Translations under genes and position numbers: made by a program | Shown: in pieces, positions 20,110-28,193 of the stretch | Numbering within the stretch: the stretch's first letter is position 1 | Layout: the number at the start of each line of letters is the position of its first letter | DNA from: Saccharothrix sp. NRRL B-16314 | GTDB taxonomy: Bacteria; Actinomycetota; Actinomycetes; Mycobacteriales; Pseudonocardiaceae | NCBI RefSeq assembly: GCF_000716595.1 | Contig: NZ_JNXC01000038.1 | Span: forward strand, 1 to 64,000 | DNA: 64,000 nt | Direction: 5' to 3' | The notes under the pieces: generated by a model | The model's input: the letters and a program-made list of their open reading frames with translations, nothing else | Told to the model about the DNA's origin: nothing | The model's database searches: none

Positions 20110-20224
20110 CGACCGGCGTTCCCGACCCGTGCCCCCGCGCGTCCCCGCCCGCGCGTCCCCGCCCGTGCCCCCGCGCGTCCCCGCCCGCGTCCCGACCCGC
20201 GTCCCCGCCCGCGTCCCGGCCCGG
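20110..20224. repeat. GC-rich degenerate repeat between pheS and htpG
   Basis: The stretch is built from cccg(c/t)gtcccc-type blocks. A 28-base segment starting at 20126 recurs at 20162 (period 36). Open frames across it give only Arg/Pro-rich peptides, so it is treated as non-coding. It occupies the middle of the 455-bp gap between divergent pheS and htpG. I see nothing else firm there. Confidence 0.7.
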
Positions 20225-20334
20225 GATCGCACCGCGGCCGGAATTGTCGGTGGGCCGTGGCAGTCTTGACCACGCGAGCAGGACCCGGCGGGCGATCAGC
20301 GGAAAACCGGGTCACGAGCCGCCGGCACGCCCCC

Positions 20335-20340
20335 TAGAAT
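20335..20340 (+). promoter_or_regulatory. Candidate -10 of the htpG operon
   Basis: TAGAAT matches the actinobacterial -10 consensus and lies 45 bp before the htpG ATG. No good -35 is visible. No HrcA CIRCE or HspR HAIR element was recognised, so heat control is not evident. Confidence 0.4.
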
Positions 20341-20384
20341 CGTCCGTCCCACTTGACCTTGACCCGAGGTGGAACCCCACTCCC

Positions 20385-22142
20385 ATGGCACACACCTTCG
20401 GTGTCGACCTGCGCGGGATCATCGACCTGCTCAGCCACCACCTCTACAGCAGCCCTCGCGTGTACGCGCGGGAACTGCTGCAGAACGCGGTGGACGCGAT
20501 CACCGCCCGCCGCGCGCTCCAGCCGGACGCGCCGGGCGAGGTCGTGATCGAGCCGGTCGGGTCCTCCGGCGGCACCCTCCGCATCTCCGACACCGGGATC
20601 GGCCTCACCGAGCGCGAGGTGCACGACCTGCTCTCCACGCTGGGCCGCACGTCCAAGCGCGACGACCTCGGCTTCGCCCGCCAGGGGTTCCTCGGCCAGT
20701 TCGGCGTCGGCCTGCTGTCCGCGTTCCTCGTCGCCGAGCGCATCCGGCTGGTCAGCCGGTCCGCGCGCGGCGGGCCCGCGGTGCGGTGGACGGCCGACGC
20801 GGCCGGCAACTACGAGGTGGAGGTCGACGAGGACGCCCGGGGCGAAGTCGGCACCACCATCGAACTGGTGCCGCACCGCGATTCCGAGCACTGGCTCGAG
20901 CGGGACGTGGTGCGCGCGCTCGTCTCGGAGTACGGCGAGCTGCTGCCGGTGACGGTCAGAGTCGGCGACGAGGTGATCACGCACGGCGAGCTGCCGTGGA
21001 CCGAGGACCCGATGGCGTACGGCGAGAAGGTGCTGGGCGTGCGCCCGTTCGACGCGATCCCGGTCGAGGTGCCGACCGTCGGCCTGAAGGGCGTGGCGTA
21101 CGTGCTGCCGCGCGGCGTGCACCCCGGCGCCCGCCAGTCGCACCGCGTCTACCTGAAGCGGATGCTCGTCGGCGACGCCATCGAGGGCCTGCTCCCGGAG
21201 TGGGCGTACTTCGTGCGCTGCGTGGTGGACACGACGTCGCTGCGCCCCACCGCGAGCCGCGAAGCGCTCTACCAGGACGAGACGCTGCTGGCCGTGCAAG
21301 AGGAGCTGGGCCGCCAGGTCCGCGACTGGCTGGTCCGGCTCGACGCGACGAACCCGGAGCGCACCGGGGCCCTGCTGGACGCGCACCACCTGGGCATCAA
21401 GTCGCTGGCCAGGGCGGACGACGAGATGCTGCGCCTGGTCGAGCGGTGGCTGCCGTTCGAGACCACCGACGGCCCGCAGTCGCTGCGCCAGTTCCGCCGC
21501 AAGCACGGCGTGATCGCGCACGTGCCCGAGGTGGACGAGTTCCGCCAGCTCGCGCCGGTCGCGCACGCCCAGGGCATGGGGCTGGTCAACGCGGGCTACG
21601 CCTACGACGTGGAGATCATGGAACGCCTGGTCGCGCTGGACGGCCCGACCGCCGCGCGCCGGGTCGCGCCGAGCGAGGTGCTCGCCGCGCTGGACGACCC
21701 CGACGCCGAGCTGGAGCGCGCCCTGCGCGAGCGTCTGGTGCAGGCGAAGGACGTGCTGGAGCGGCACGACTGCGAGGTCGTGCCGCGTGACTTCGACCCG
21801 GGCTCGTTGCCCGCGCTGCTGGTCACGAACGTGGAAGCGGAGCGCAAGCGGGACGCGGCGCAGGTCGGCGAGCAGGCCGACCCGCTGTGGGCGGAACTGC
21901 TGGGCAGCCTCGCGGAGTCGTCGTCGGACGCGTCGCAGCGGCTCGTGCTCAACTGCCGCAACCCGCTGGTGAAGCGGCTGGCGGGGCTGGACGACCCGGC
22001 GCTGGTGGAGCTGACCGTGGAGTCCCTGTACGTGCACGCCCTGCTGCAAGCGCGGCGGCCGATGCGCCCGAAGGACACCGCGGCGCTGAACCGTTCTTTC
22101 CTGGAACTGCTGGACCGTGCTGTGGACGGGCAAAAGGGATGA
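20385..22142 (+). CDS. htpG: HSP90-family chaperone, compact actinobacterial form
   Basis: An ATP-dependent chaperone of 585 residues, shorter than E. coli HtpG (624). The GHKL ATPase domain is complete: RELLQNAVDAI near residues 26-36 (catalytic Glu, Asn), DTGIGLTERE near 73 (G1), GQFGVGLLSAF near 104 (lid and G2), and GTTIELVP near 160. The middle domain carries RPTASREALYQDE near 286-298. There is no C-terminal MEEVD, as expected in bacteria. It is followed after 7 bases by a large TPR gene. The ATG at 20385 gives MAHTFGVDLRGIIDLL; upstream frame is repeat sequence. Confidence 0.92.
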   Translation: MAHTFGVDLRGIIDLLSHHLYSSPRVYARELLQNAVDAITARRALQPDAPGEVVIEPVGSSGGTLRISDTGIGLTEREVHDLLSTLGRTSKRDDLGFARQGFLGQFGVGLLSAFLVAERIRLVSRSARGGPAVRWTADAAGNYEVEVDEDARGEVGTTIELVPHRDSEHWLERDVVRALVSEYGELLPVTVRVGDEVITHGELPWTEDPMAYGEKVLGVRPFDAIPVEVPTVGLKGVAYVLPRGVHPGARQSHRVYLKRMLVGDAIEGLLPEWAYFVRCVVDTTSLRPTASREALYQDETLLAVQEELGRQVRDWLVRLDATNPERTGALLDAHHLGIKSLARADDEMLRLVERWLPFETTDGPQSLRQFRRKHGVIAHVPEVDEFRQLAPVAHAQGMGLVNAGYAYDVEIMERLVALDGPTAARRVAPSEVLAALDDPDAELERALRERLVQAKDVLERHDCEVVPRDFDPGSLPALLVTNVEAERKRDAAQVGEQADPLWAELLGSLAESSSDASQRLVLNCRNPLVKRLAGLDDPALVELTVESLYVHALLQARRPMRPKDTAALNRSFLELLDRAVDGQKG

Positions 22143-22149
22143 TGCTGCG

Positions 22150-24987
22150 GTGAACGAGGACAAGGAAGCCGCCGAGCGCCAGTTCGTGGAGGCGTACCAC
22201 CTGCCCGAGGGCATGGCGCGGCACGAGGCGCTGGAACGCGCGGCGCGGGCCGCGGACGCCCTCGACCACCTGCCGCTGGCGGTGAGCTGCCGGATCGCGC
22301 TGATCCGCTCCGCGTACGACCTGGGCCGCTACGACCTGATGCTGGCGCCGTTCGCGTGGTGCGGCACGGCGGAGCAGCGCGACCCCACGGCGTTCGACGA
22401 GTGGGAGACGCACAGCTTCGACTGGGCGCACAAGTGGATCGTCAGCGGCCTGATCGCGGACCACCGGTTCACGTTGGCGCAGATCGGCTCGTTCGTGGAC
22501 CAGCTCGCGGCCCGCTACCAGCGGCTCGGCTACTCGATGCAGCCGGTGCACGGCGCGCGCGCCGACCTGGCCGCGCACGTCGGCGACGACGAGGCGTACC
22601 GGGAGCACTTCGCCCGCTACCTGGCGGTGGACCGCGGTCCGATGAGCGACTGCGAGGCGTGCGTCATCGAGGAGCAGGCCGGGCACCTGATCCGGCAGGG
22701 CAGGCACGCCGAGGCGGTCGCGCACGCGGAGCACCAGCTGGCGCAGGAGACGGGGTGCGCGACGCAGCCGCAGGGCATCCTGACCACGTTGACGCCCGCG
22801 TTCGTGGCGCTCGGGGAGCTGGACCGGGCGCGGCAGGCGCACGTGGTGGCGTACCGGCTGGTGCGTGACGACCTGGTCGGCGGGTACCTGGACGACCACC
22901 TGGAGTTCTGCGCGACGTCGGGCAACGTGCGGCGGGGTGTGGAGCTGCTGCGCGGCCACCTGCACCGGGTGCACCACTCGACCAGTCCGTCACGGGCCAT
23001 GCACTTCGCCGCCGGCGCCGCGCTGCTGCTCAGCCGGGTGTCCGCGGACGAGGAGTTCGCCGTGCCGCAGGACGGGCGGACGACGGTGCTGACGGCGCCG
23101 GAGCTGCGGGAGTTGCTGGAGGCGAAGGCCCTGGAGATCGCGGCCCGGTTCGACGGGCGCAACGGCACCGACGCGGTGAGCACCCGGATCAAGGTGACGC
23201 TGGCCGCCCAGGACACCATCCCGGTGCCGCTGGCCGTGCCGGTCGCCGCTCCCCCGGTGCCCGTGGTCGAGGAGCCGGTCGCGGTCGCCGACCCGGTGGA
23301 GCTGGCGCAGAACATGTGCGACGCGTTCGACCAGGGCGAGTTCATCCTCGGCATGAGGCTGCTGCGGTCGCTGCCCGAGGACATGGACCCGTTGCTGCCC
23401 GAGTCGCTGGGCGCGCTGGTCGCGGCGCGGCGGGCGACCGTCGCCGGGCACGTGCGGCCGAAGGTCGAGGTGCTGGCCGAACTGAACGCCGCGATCGAGC
23501 GGCTGGCCGCGTGCGGTGAGCACGACCTGGCCAACCGCTACCGGGCGCGGAGCGCCGGGCTGCGCGCGGAGGAAGGCGGGCAGGCCGAGTCCATCGCGGT
23601 GGCGCGCACGTGCCTGGCCGAAGCCGACGTCGCCGGCACCGCCTACACCCGCATTTTGACCAGGCTGCTGCTGGCGGATCTGCTGGCCGACGCGGCCGAC
23701 TCAGCCACCGACGGCGACGCCGACTCCGACGAGAACGCCTACGCCGACGAGCAGGGCGCGTTGACGGCGGAGGCGCTGGCGCTGGCCGAGGCGGAGGCAC
23801 CCGAGCTGGTGTCGCGGGCCCGCTGCGACCGCGCCCAGCACCTGGCGTCCGCCGGGCGGTTGGAGGAGGCGCAGGCCGAGGTGACGGACATCCTGGCGGC
23901 GGGCCCGTCCGCGTCCGTCCGCTTCGACGCCCTCCGGCTGCTGGTGAAGGTGCAGACGGTCCAGGGTGACGAGGACGCGGTCCGCACGGCCGCCGAGTTC
24001 GTCACGTCGTTCAGCACGCCGCGCGGCCCGTGGACTGCCGAGGCGCACCGGCAGCGGGTGGCGTCGGTGGAACGGCTGGGGCTGGAGGCCGAGCACCTGG
24101 CGGAACTGCGGGAAGCGGTCACCGCCGGCCACGAGGTCGGCGTGCCGGACGACGTCGCGAAGGCTTGCTACGCGCTGGCGGGTGGCTACCTGAAGTCGGG
24201 CCGGCACGTGGAAGCCGCGGAGGCCCTGGAAGAAGCGGTCCGGGTCGTCGAAGCCGGCGACGTGGACCCCGACGTGGTCGTCCCCGTCCGCTATCGGCTG
24301 GGCCAGGTGTGCGCACGCCTGGACGAGACGGAAACCGCCCGCCGGCACCTGGAAGCGGCCCTCGGTCTGGTACCGGCCGACGAACCGTGGCGGCGGGCCA
24401 TGGTCCTGGACGTCCTGGCCGGCGTCCTGCGCCGACTGGACCTCCGCGTCGAGGCGGCCTCCGCGTACCAAGGCGCGGCGGCGGCGTGGCAGGCGGTGTC
24501 GGAGTTCGCCGAGGCGGCGGGTTCCCTGGTGGAGGCCGCAGCCGCGCTGCCGAACGACGAAGCCGCCGAGTGCGCCACCACCCTGACCGAGGCCGAAGCG
24601 CTGGTGCCGTCCGTGGAGGACCCGGACCACCGCACCCACCTGACGGCGCGAATCGCCGCGATCCGGGCGTTCCTGCACGTCCAGGCGGGCGAGCACGCGG
24701 CGGCCATCGAGCAGAACGGCATCGCCGAGGAACTGGCCGCGCAGCTGGAGGACCTCGACTGGCAGACGTTCCTGGTGGCACGAGGCGCGAAGTTCCTCCT
24801 CGACTCGGGCGACCCGGTGAACGCCGAGGCGGAAGCCCGCCGCGCCGGCGCCCTGGTCAACGACGAGACGCCGGCGCAGATCCTCGGTGACATCGCGAAC
24901 GTGCTGGAAGAAGCGCTGAGGGCGCGGTCCGAACCGACCACCGGCGACCCGCTGCTCCGCGCCCTGTCCATCCGCCTGGAGGGGTGA
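22150..24987 (+). CDS. Large TPR-repeat protein co-transcribed with HSP90
   Basis: A 945-residue cytoplasmic protein, alpha-helical throughout, rich in Ala/Leu/Glu with recurring 34-residue helix pairs. The C-terminal half (near 440-945) has clear TPR-like units such as ALAGGYLKSGRHVEAAEALEEA and RYRLGQVCARLDETETARRHLEAAL. The N-terminal third is helical with a Cys pair in MSDCEACVIEEQAGHL. A proline/valine-rich linker near 360-385 separates the halves. No catalytic domain is seen. The GTG at 22150 has AAGGGA 7-12 bases upstream and follows htpG by 7 bases, so the pair is one operon. A co-chaperone or client-adaptor role is inferred from this linkage. Confidence 0.82.
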   Translation: MNEDKEAAERQFVEAYHLPEGMARHEALERAARAADALDHLPLAVSCRIALIRSAYDLGRYDLMLAPFAWCGTAEQRDPTAFDEWETHSFDWAHKWIVSGLIADHRFTLAQIGSFVDQLAARYQRLGYSMQPVHGARADLAAHVGDDEAYREHFARYLAVDRGPMSDCEACVIEEQAGHLIRQGRHAEAVAHAEHQLAQETGCATQPQGILTTLTPAFVALGELDRARQAHVVAYRLVRDDLVGGYLDDHLEFCATSGNVRRGVELLRGHLHRVHHSTSPSRAMHFAAGAALLLSRVSADEEFAVPQDGRTTVLTAPELRELLEAKALEIAARFDGRNGTDAVSTRIKVTLAAQDTIPVPLAVPVAAPPVPVVEEPVAVADPVELAQNMCDAFDQGEFILGMRLLRSLPEDMDPLLPESLGALVAARRATVAGHVRPKVEVLAELNAAIERLAACGEHDLANRYRARSAGLRAEEGGQAESIAVARTCLAEADVAGTAYTRILTRLLLADLLADAADSATDGDADSDENAYADEQGALTAEALALAEAEAPELVSRARCDRAQHLASAGRLEEAQAEVTDILAAGPSASVRFDALRLLVKVQTVQGDEDAVRTAAEFVTSFSTPRGPWTAEAHRQRVASVERLGLEAEHLAELREAVTAGHEVGVPDDVAKACYALAGGYLKSGRHVEAAEALEEAVRVVEAGDVDPDVVVPVRYRLGQVCARLDETETARRHLEAALGLVPADEPWRRAMVLDVLAGVLRRLDLRVEAASAYQGAAAAWQAVSEFAEAAGSLVEAAAALPNDEAAECATTLTEAEALVPSVEDPDHRTHLTARIAAIRAFLHVQAGEHAAAIEQNGIAEELAAQLEDLDWQTFLVARGAKFLLDSGDPVNAEAEARRAGALVNDETPAQILGDIANVLEEALRARSEPTTGDPLLRALSIRLEG

Positions 24988-25062
24988 CGCTCCAGACGCC
25001 TCGAACGGGCGGAGCAGCGAACGGCGGAACAGCGACGGTGCCGGCGGACGGCGACCGCGTGG

Positions 25063-25092
25063 CGTCCGCGTCGACCCGGGTCGACGCGGACG
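25063..25092. terminator. Bidirectional terminator (30-bp perfect palindrome)
   Basis: CGTCCGCGTCGACCC followed directly by its exact reverse complement forms a perfect 30-bp palindrome. It lies between the convergent TPR and tsnR genes and would act on both strands. There is no U-tract. Confidence 0.75.
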
Positions 25093-25114
25093 GCGCGCGT
25101 CCGCCTGCCGGTGA

Positions 25115-25963
25115 TCAGGCCCGCTGGGCGCGAGCCGACGCGTAGAGGCAGACGGCGGCGGCCGTGGCGAGGTTCAAGCTCTCGGCCCCGCCGTAGATCG
25201 GCACCTTCAGCGAAGCGTCCAGCCCCGCCACCACCTCGTCGGGCAGCCCGTGCGCCTCACTGCCGAACACCCACGCCGTGGGCGCCGCGAGGTCACCGCG
25301 CAGGTCGGCGGTGACGAGGTCCTCAGGCGCGTAGCCGTCCGCCGCCACCAGCCGGAGCCCCGCTTCGCGGCAGGCGGCGAACGCCTCACCGGCATCGCGC
25401 ACCCGCGCGATCGGCAGGTGGAACACGCTGCCCGTCGACGCACGCACGCACTTTCCGTTGTGCGGGTCGACCGCGTCGCCCGCGAAGATCACCGCGTCGG
25501 CGCCCGCGGCGTCCGCGACCCGGGCCACCGTGCCCGCGTTCCCCGGATCAGCCACCCCGTGCAGCACCGCCACCAGCCGCACCCCGGGCCGCAGCGCCAC
25601 CGCCACCGGCACGTCCACCAGCGAGCACACCGCGACGATGCCCTGCGGTGTCACGGTGTCCGACAGCACGGCGGCGGCCTTGTCGGTCACGGCGCTCAGC
25701 GGCACACCGGCGTCGATCGCCTCGCGCACCAGCGCCGGGTTCCGGTCGGCGGCGACGGACGTCACGAAGAGTTCGTGCACCCGGCCGCGGCCGGCGGCGG
25801 CCCAGGCCAGGGCCTCGCGCACGGCCTGCGCGCCCTCGGCGAGGAAGCGTTCGGCGCGGTCACGGCCGGAGCGCCTGGTCAGACGCTTAGCGGCAACGAC
25901 CCGGGGAGTCCGTTCGGTGAACGGAGCATCCCCGGGTCGTGGTGCGCGGTCGTTCGCGCTCAG
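25115..25963 (-). CDS. RNA methyltransferase of the SpoU/TrmH family (TsnR-like), CTG start
   Basis: A 282-residue SPOUT-class 2'-O-ribose methyltransferase probably acting on rRNA or tRNA. The substrate-binding N-domain includes [18 protein letters not shown] near 29. The knotted SAM domain has the three motifs [16 protein letters not shown] near 142, [12 protein letters not shown] near 233, and [16 protein letters not shown] near 258. No ATG, GTG or TTG in frame gives a sensible start. The CTG at 25963 overlaps the rplT stop as CTGA and has GAGGA six bases upstream. It is last gene of the infC operon, as in other actinobacteria. Confidence 0.9.
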   Translation of the reverse strand: MSANDRAPRPGDAPFTERTPRVVAAKRLTRRSGRDRAERFLAEGAQAVREALAWAAAGRGRVHELFVTSVAADRNPALVREAIDAGVPLSAVTDKAAAVLSDTVTPQGIVAVCSLVDVPVAVALRPGVRLVAVLHGVADPGNAGTVARVADAAGADAVIFAGDAVDPHNGKCVRASTGSVFHLPIARVRDAGEAFAACREAGLRLVAADGYAPEDLVTADLRGDLAAPTAWVFGSEAHGLPDEVVAGLDASLKVPIYGGAESLNLATAAAVCLYASARAQRA

Positions 25964-26349
25964 GCCTTGTCCTCGGCGGGCGCGTTGACGTCCTCGGGCA
26001 GCGCGGCCCTGGCCAGCTCCACCAGCGCGGCGAACGCGGCCGGGTCGCTGACGGCCAGCTCGGCCAGGATCTTGCGGTCGACCTCGATCTCGGCGAGCCG
26101 CATGCCCTGGATGAAGCGGTTGTAGGTCATGCCGTTGGCGCGGACACCGGCGTTGATGCGCTGGATCCACAGCTTCCGGAAGTCACCCTTGCGGGCGCGG
26201 CGGTCCCGGTAGGCGTAGTTGAGCGAGTGGAGCACCTGCTCCTTGGCCTTGCGGTACAGCCTCGAACGCTGGCCGCGGTAGCCGCTGGCGAGCTCAAGGG
26301 TGGTACGGCGCTTCTTCTGGGCGTTCACTGCCCTTTTGACGCGTGCCAC
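25960..26349 (-). CDS. rplT: 50S ribosomal protein L20
   Basis: A 129-residue, highly basic primary-binding protein of 23S rRNA needed for early 50S assembly. It starts [38 protein letters not shown] and contains [25 protein letters not shown], both family hallmarks. The tail (after ~115) is an acidic extension common in actinobacteria. It lies 62 bases after rpmI, and its stop overlaps the downstream CTG start. Confidence 0.98.
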   Translation of the reverse strand: MARVKRAVNAQKKRRTTLELASGYRGQRSRLYRKAKEQVLHSLNYAYRDRRARKGDFRKLWIQRINAGVRANGMTYNRFIQGMRLAEIEVDRKILAELAVSDPAAFAALVELARAALPEDVNAPAEDKA

Positions 26350-26411
26350 GGGTCCATCCTGTCGATCTCGTGGGGCCGGGGAGGGCCCCGGTGTTCAAGG
26401 GGGTGAAGGTC

Positions 26412-26606
26412 TTAGAGGCCGAGCAGCTTCTTCAGCCGCGGCACGTCGTTCTTCGCGACCTCGGTGGTGCCGGAGAGGCGACGCGTCAGCTTGCTGGACT
26501 TCTTCTCCAGCAGGTGGCGCTTGCCGGCCTTCTCGCGGAGCAGCTTGCCGCTGCCGGTGACCTTCACGCGCTTGGAGGTCCCGCTGTGGCTCTTGTTCTT
26601 GGGCAT
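26412..26606 (-). CDS. rpmI: 50S ribosomal protein L35
   Basis: A 64-residue basic ribosomal protein starting [21 protein letters not shown] and ending RLKKLLGL, the standard length. The longer frame upstream lacks family sequence. It lies between infC and rplT in the conserved order. Confidence 0.98.
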   Translation of the reverse strand: MPKNKSHSGTSKRVKVTGSGKLLREKAGKRHLLEKKSSKLTRRLSGTTEVAKNDVPRLKKLLGL

Positions 26607-26679
26607 TTCCGTCCTCAGTCTCGTGCAGCCACCGGGGATGGGGGCGGCCATGCTTGCTCCCGGCCCGGAGGCCGGGAGA

Positions 26680-27255
26680 TCACTCTTCGACAGACTCGTC
26701 CGTCGCCTCGTCGGCGCTGTCGTTCCTGATCGGACGCGTCTTCGTGGTCTTGTGCGGCGCCAACACCATGATCATGTTGCGGCCGTCCTGCTTCGGGTTC
26801 GACTCGACGAACCCCAGCTCCGCGACGTCCTCAGCGAGCCGCTGCAGCAGTCGGTAACCCAGTTCCGGCCGGGACTGCTCACGGCCGCGGAACATGATGG
26901 TCACCTTGACCTTGTTCCCGTGCGACAGGAAGCGGGCCACGTGGCCCTTCTTCGTCAGGTAGTCGTGCGGGTCGATCTTCGGCCGGAGCTTCTGCTCCTT
27001 GATGACCGTCAGCTGCTGGTTGCGGCGCGATTCACGGGCCTTCTGCGCGCTCTCGTACTTGAACTTGCCGTAGTCCATGAGCTTGCAGACCGGCGGCCGA
27101 GCCTGTGCGGCGACCTCGACGAGGTCGAGATCCGATTCCTGGGCGAGTCGGAGCGCGTCCTCGATGCGAACGATCCCGACCTGCTCGCCGTTCGGCCCGA
27201 CCAGACGAACCTCGGGCACGCGGATGCGGTCGTTGATGCGCGGCTCGGTGCTCAC
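26680..27255 (-). CDS. infC: Translation initiation factor IF-3
   Basis: IF-3 binds the 30S subunit and enforces correct start-codon choice. From GTG at 27255 it is 191 residues. The N-domain ([22 protein letters not shown]) is followed by [23 protein letters not shown] and the C-domain with [17 protein letters not shown] 27255 has GAGGT five bases upstream and matches the usual [11 protein letters not shown] start. An ATG ten codons upstream (27285) also has a ribosome site (AAGGA) and is a possible alternative. It is first gene of infC-rpmI-rplT-tsnR. Confidence 0.97.
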   Translation of the reverse strand: MSTEPRINDRIRVPEVRLVGPNGEQVGIVRIEDALRLAQESDLDLVEVAAQARPPVCKLMDYGKFKYESAQKARESRRNQQLTVIKEQKLRPKIDPHDYLTKKGHVARFLSHGNKVKVTIMFRGREQSRPELGYRLLQRLAEDVAELGFVESNPKQDGRNMIMVLAPHKTTKTRPIRNDSADEATDESVEE

Positions 27256-27324
27256 CGGAGCACCTCGGTTCGAGGGACTTGTCATTCACGTCCTTTGTGA
27301 CTCGTTGTGCGCCAAAGACAAGAG

Positions 27325-27478
27325 GCCCCACACCTACCCGGTGTGAGGCCCGCTTCCTACCGATCGCACAACGAAGGGCGCAGTCGACCCTTCGATGGAC
27401 CGGACCCGGCCACCTGCACGAAGCGGCAGACTCGGGTGGGAGCGGGGCTCCACTTGCCGTCCCCACACGTGTGGGGAC
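27325..27478 (-). promoter_or_regulatory. infC leader with two mutually complementary hairpins (candidate attenuator)
   Basis: On the minus transcript the first hairpin is a perfect 20-base palindrome (27478-27459, arms GTCCCCACAC/GTGTGGGGAC). The second (27349-27325) has arms GCCTCACACC and GGTGTGGGGC, a five-base loop and is followed by CTCTTGTCTTT, so it resembles a terminator. GTGTGGGG of the first can pair with CCTCACAC of the second, giving mutually exclusive folds. A TTGACA at 27515-27510 upstream is a candidate -35 for the operon promoter. Confidence 0.6.
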
Positions 27479-27552
27479 TGGTCGCGCGGAGAATAGTAGC
27501 AGACGGCGTTGTCAACCCCCGAATCGGCGACCCGTCCGGGCTGGTTGCGAGA

Positions 27553-27903
27553 ATGGCTCCCGTGACCGACCTGCCTTCGAACAACGTCCGCGACCTGTCC
27601 GACGTTCCCAGCGTCGAGGTGATCAGCAAGGCGGCGATCATGCTGCTCTCCGCCGCCGCCGACCGCCTCGGCCTGGCCGACGAGGACCCGGACAACAGCC
27701 CGCGCCGCGACCTGGACGAGGCCCGCCGGCTGATCACCGCGCTGGCCGGCCTGATCACCGCGTCGGTCGAGTACCTCGGCCCGCACGCCGGCCCGCTGCG
27801 CGAGGGCCTCCAGTCCGTGCAGCGCGCGTTCCGCGAGGCGTCGGCGTACCCGGACGAGCCGGGCCAGGGTCCGGGCGAGAAGTACACCGGTCCCGTCTAC
27901 TGA
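27553..27903 (+). CDS. DUF1844 family protein
   Basis: A small cytoplasmic protein of 116 residues. The conserved core VEVISKAAIMLLSAAADRLGL (about residues 21-41) followed by DLDEARRLITALAGLITASVEYLG matches DUF1844 proteins, which are regularly encoded next to infC in actinobacteria. Function unknown. The start is ATG 27553 or GTG 27562. It is divergent from infC. Confidence 0.85.
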   Translation: MAPVTDLPSNNVRDLSDVPSVEVISKAAIMLLSAAADRLGLADEDPDNSPRRDLDEARRLITALAGLITASVEYLGPHAGPLREGLQSVQRAFREASAYPDEPGQGPGEKYTGPVY

Positions 27904-27907
27904 CTGT

Positions 27908-27951
27908 GGGTAGTGCATTCGCAACACTGGGATAGTGCATTCGCAGCGCCG
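27908..27951. repeat. Two 22-bp direct repeats after the DUF1844 gene
   Basis: Units at 27908-27929 and 27930-27951 share TAGTGCATTCGCA (27911-27923 and 27933-27945), exactly 22 bp apart. They begin a few bases after the stop codon. The same 22-bp period is seen in an unrelated repeat at 38117-38182. Confidence 0.8.
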
Positions 27952-28128
27952 CTTTCCGGCGTTCGGAACAAGCGGGTTGGACGTTCGTGGCGCGTGCTCC
28001 GCCCGCGGCGGGACAGTCGAGTGATCCACATCGCTCTCCCGCACTTCGGACGGGGTGTGACCTGCGTATCGGCGCTCACGTCCCCGGAGTGCGGAATTTA
28101 AGGGGTATGTGTGCGGGGCCTCCTTGGC

Positions 28129-28155
28129 TATTGTTCGCATCACGTTCGCGCGAAC
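28129..28155 (+). promoter_or_regulatory. Candidate subtilase promoter and palindrome
   Basis: A TATTGT hexamer at 28129-28134 is a possible -10. Ten bases further is GTTCGCGCGAAC (28144-28155), a perfect 12-bp palindrome in the presumed 5' untranslated region. The rest of 27952-28128 shows no gene. Regulator unknown. Confidence 0.35.
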
Positions 28156-28193
28156 TCCCGTACATCGACCCTGCTCAAGGGGGGAACCCAGAC

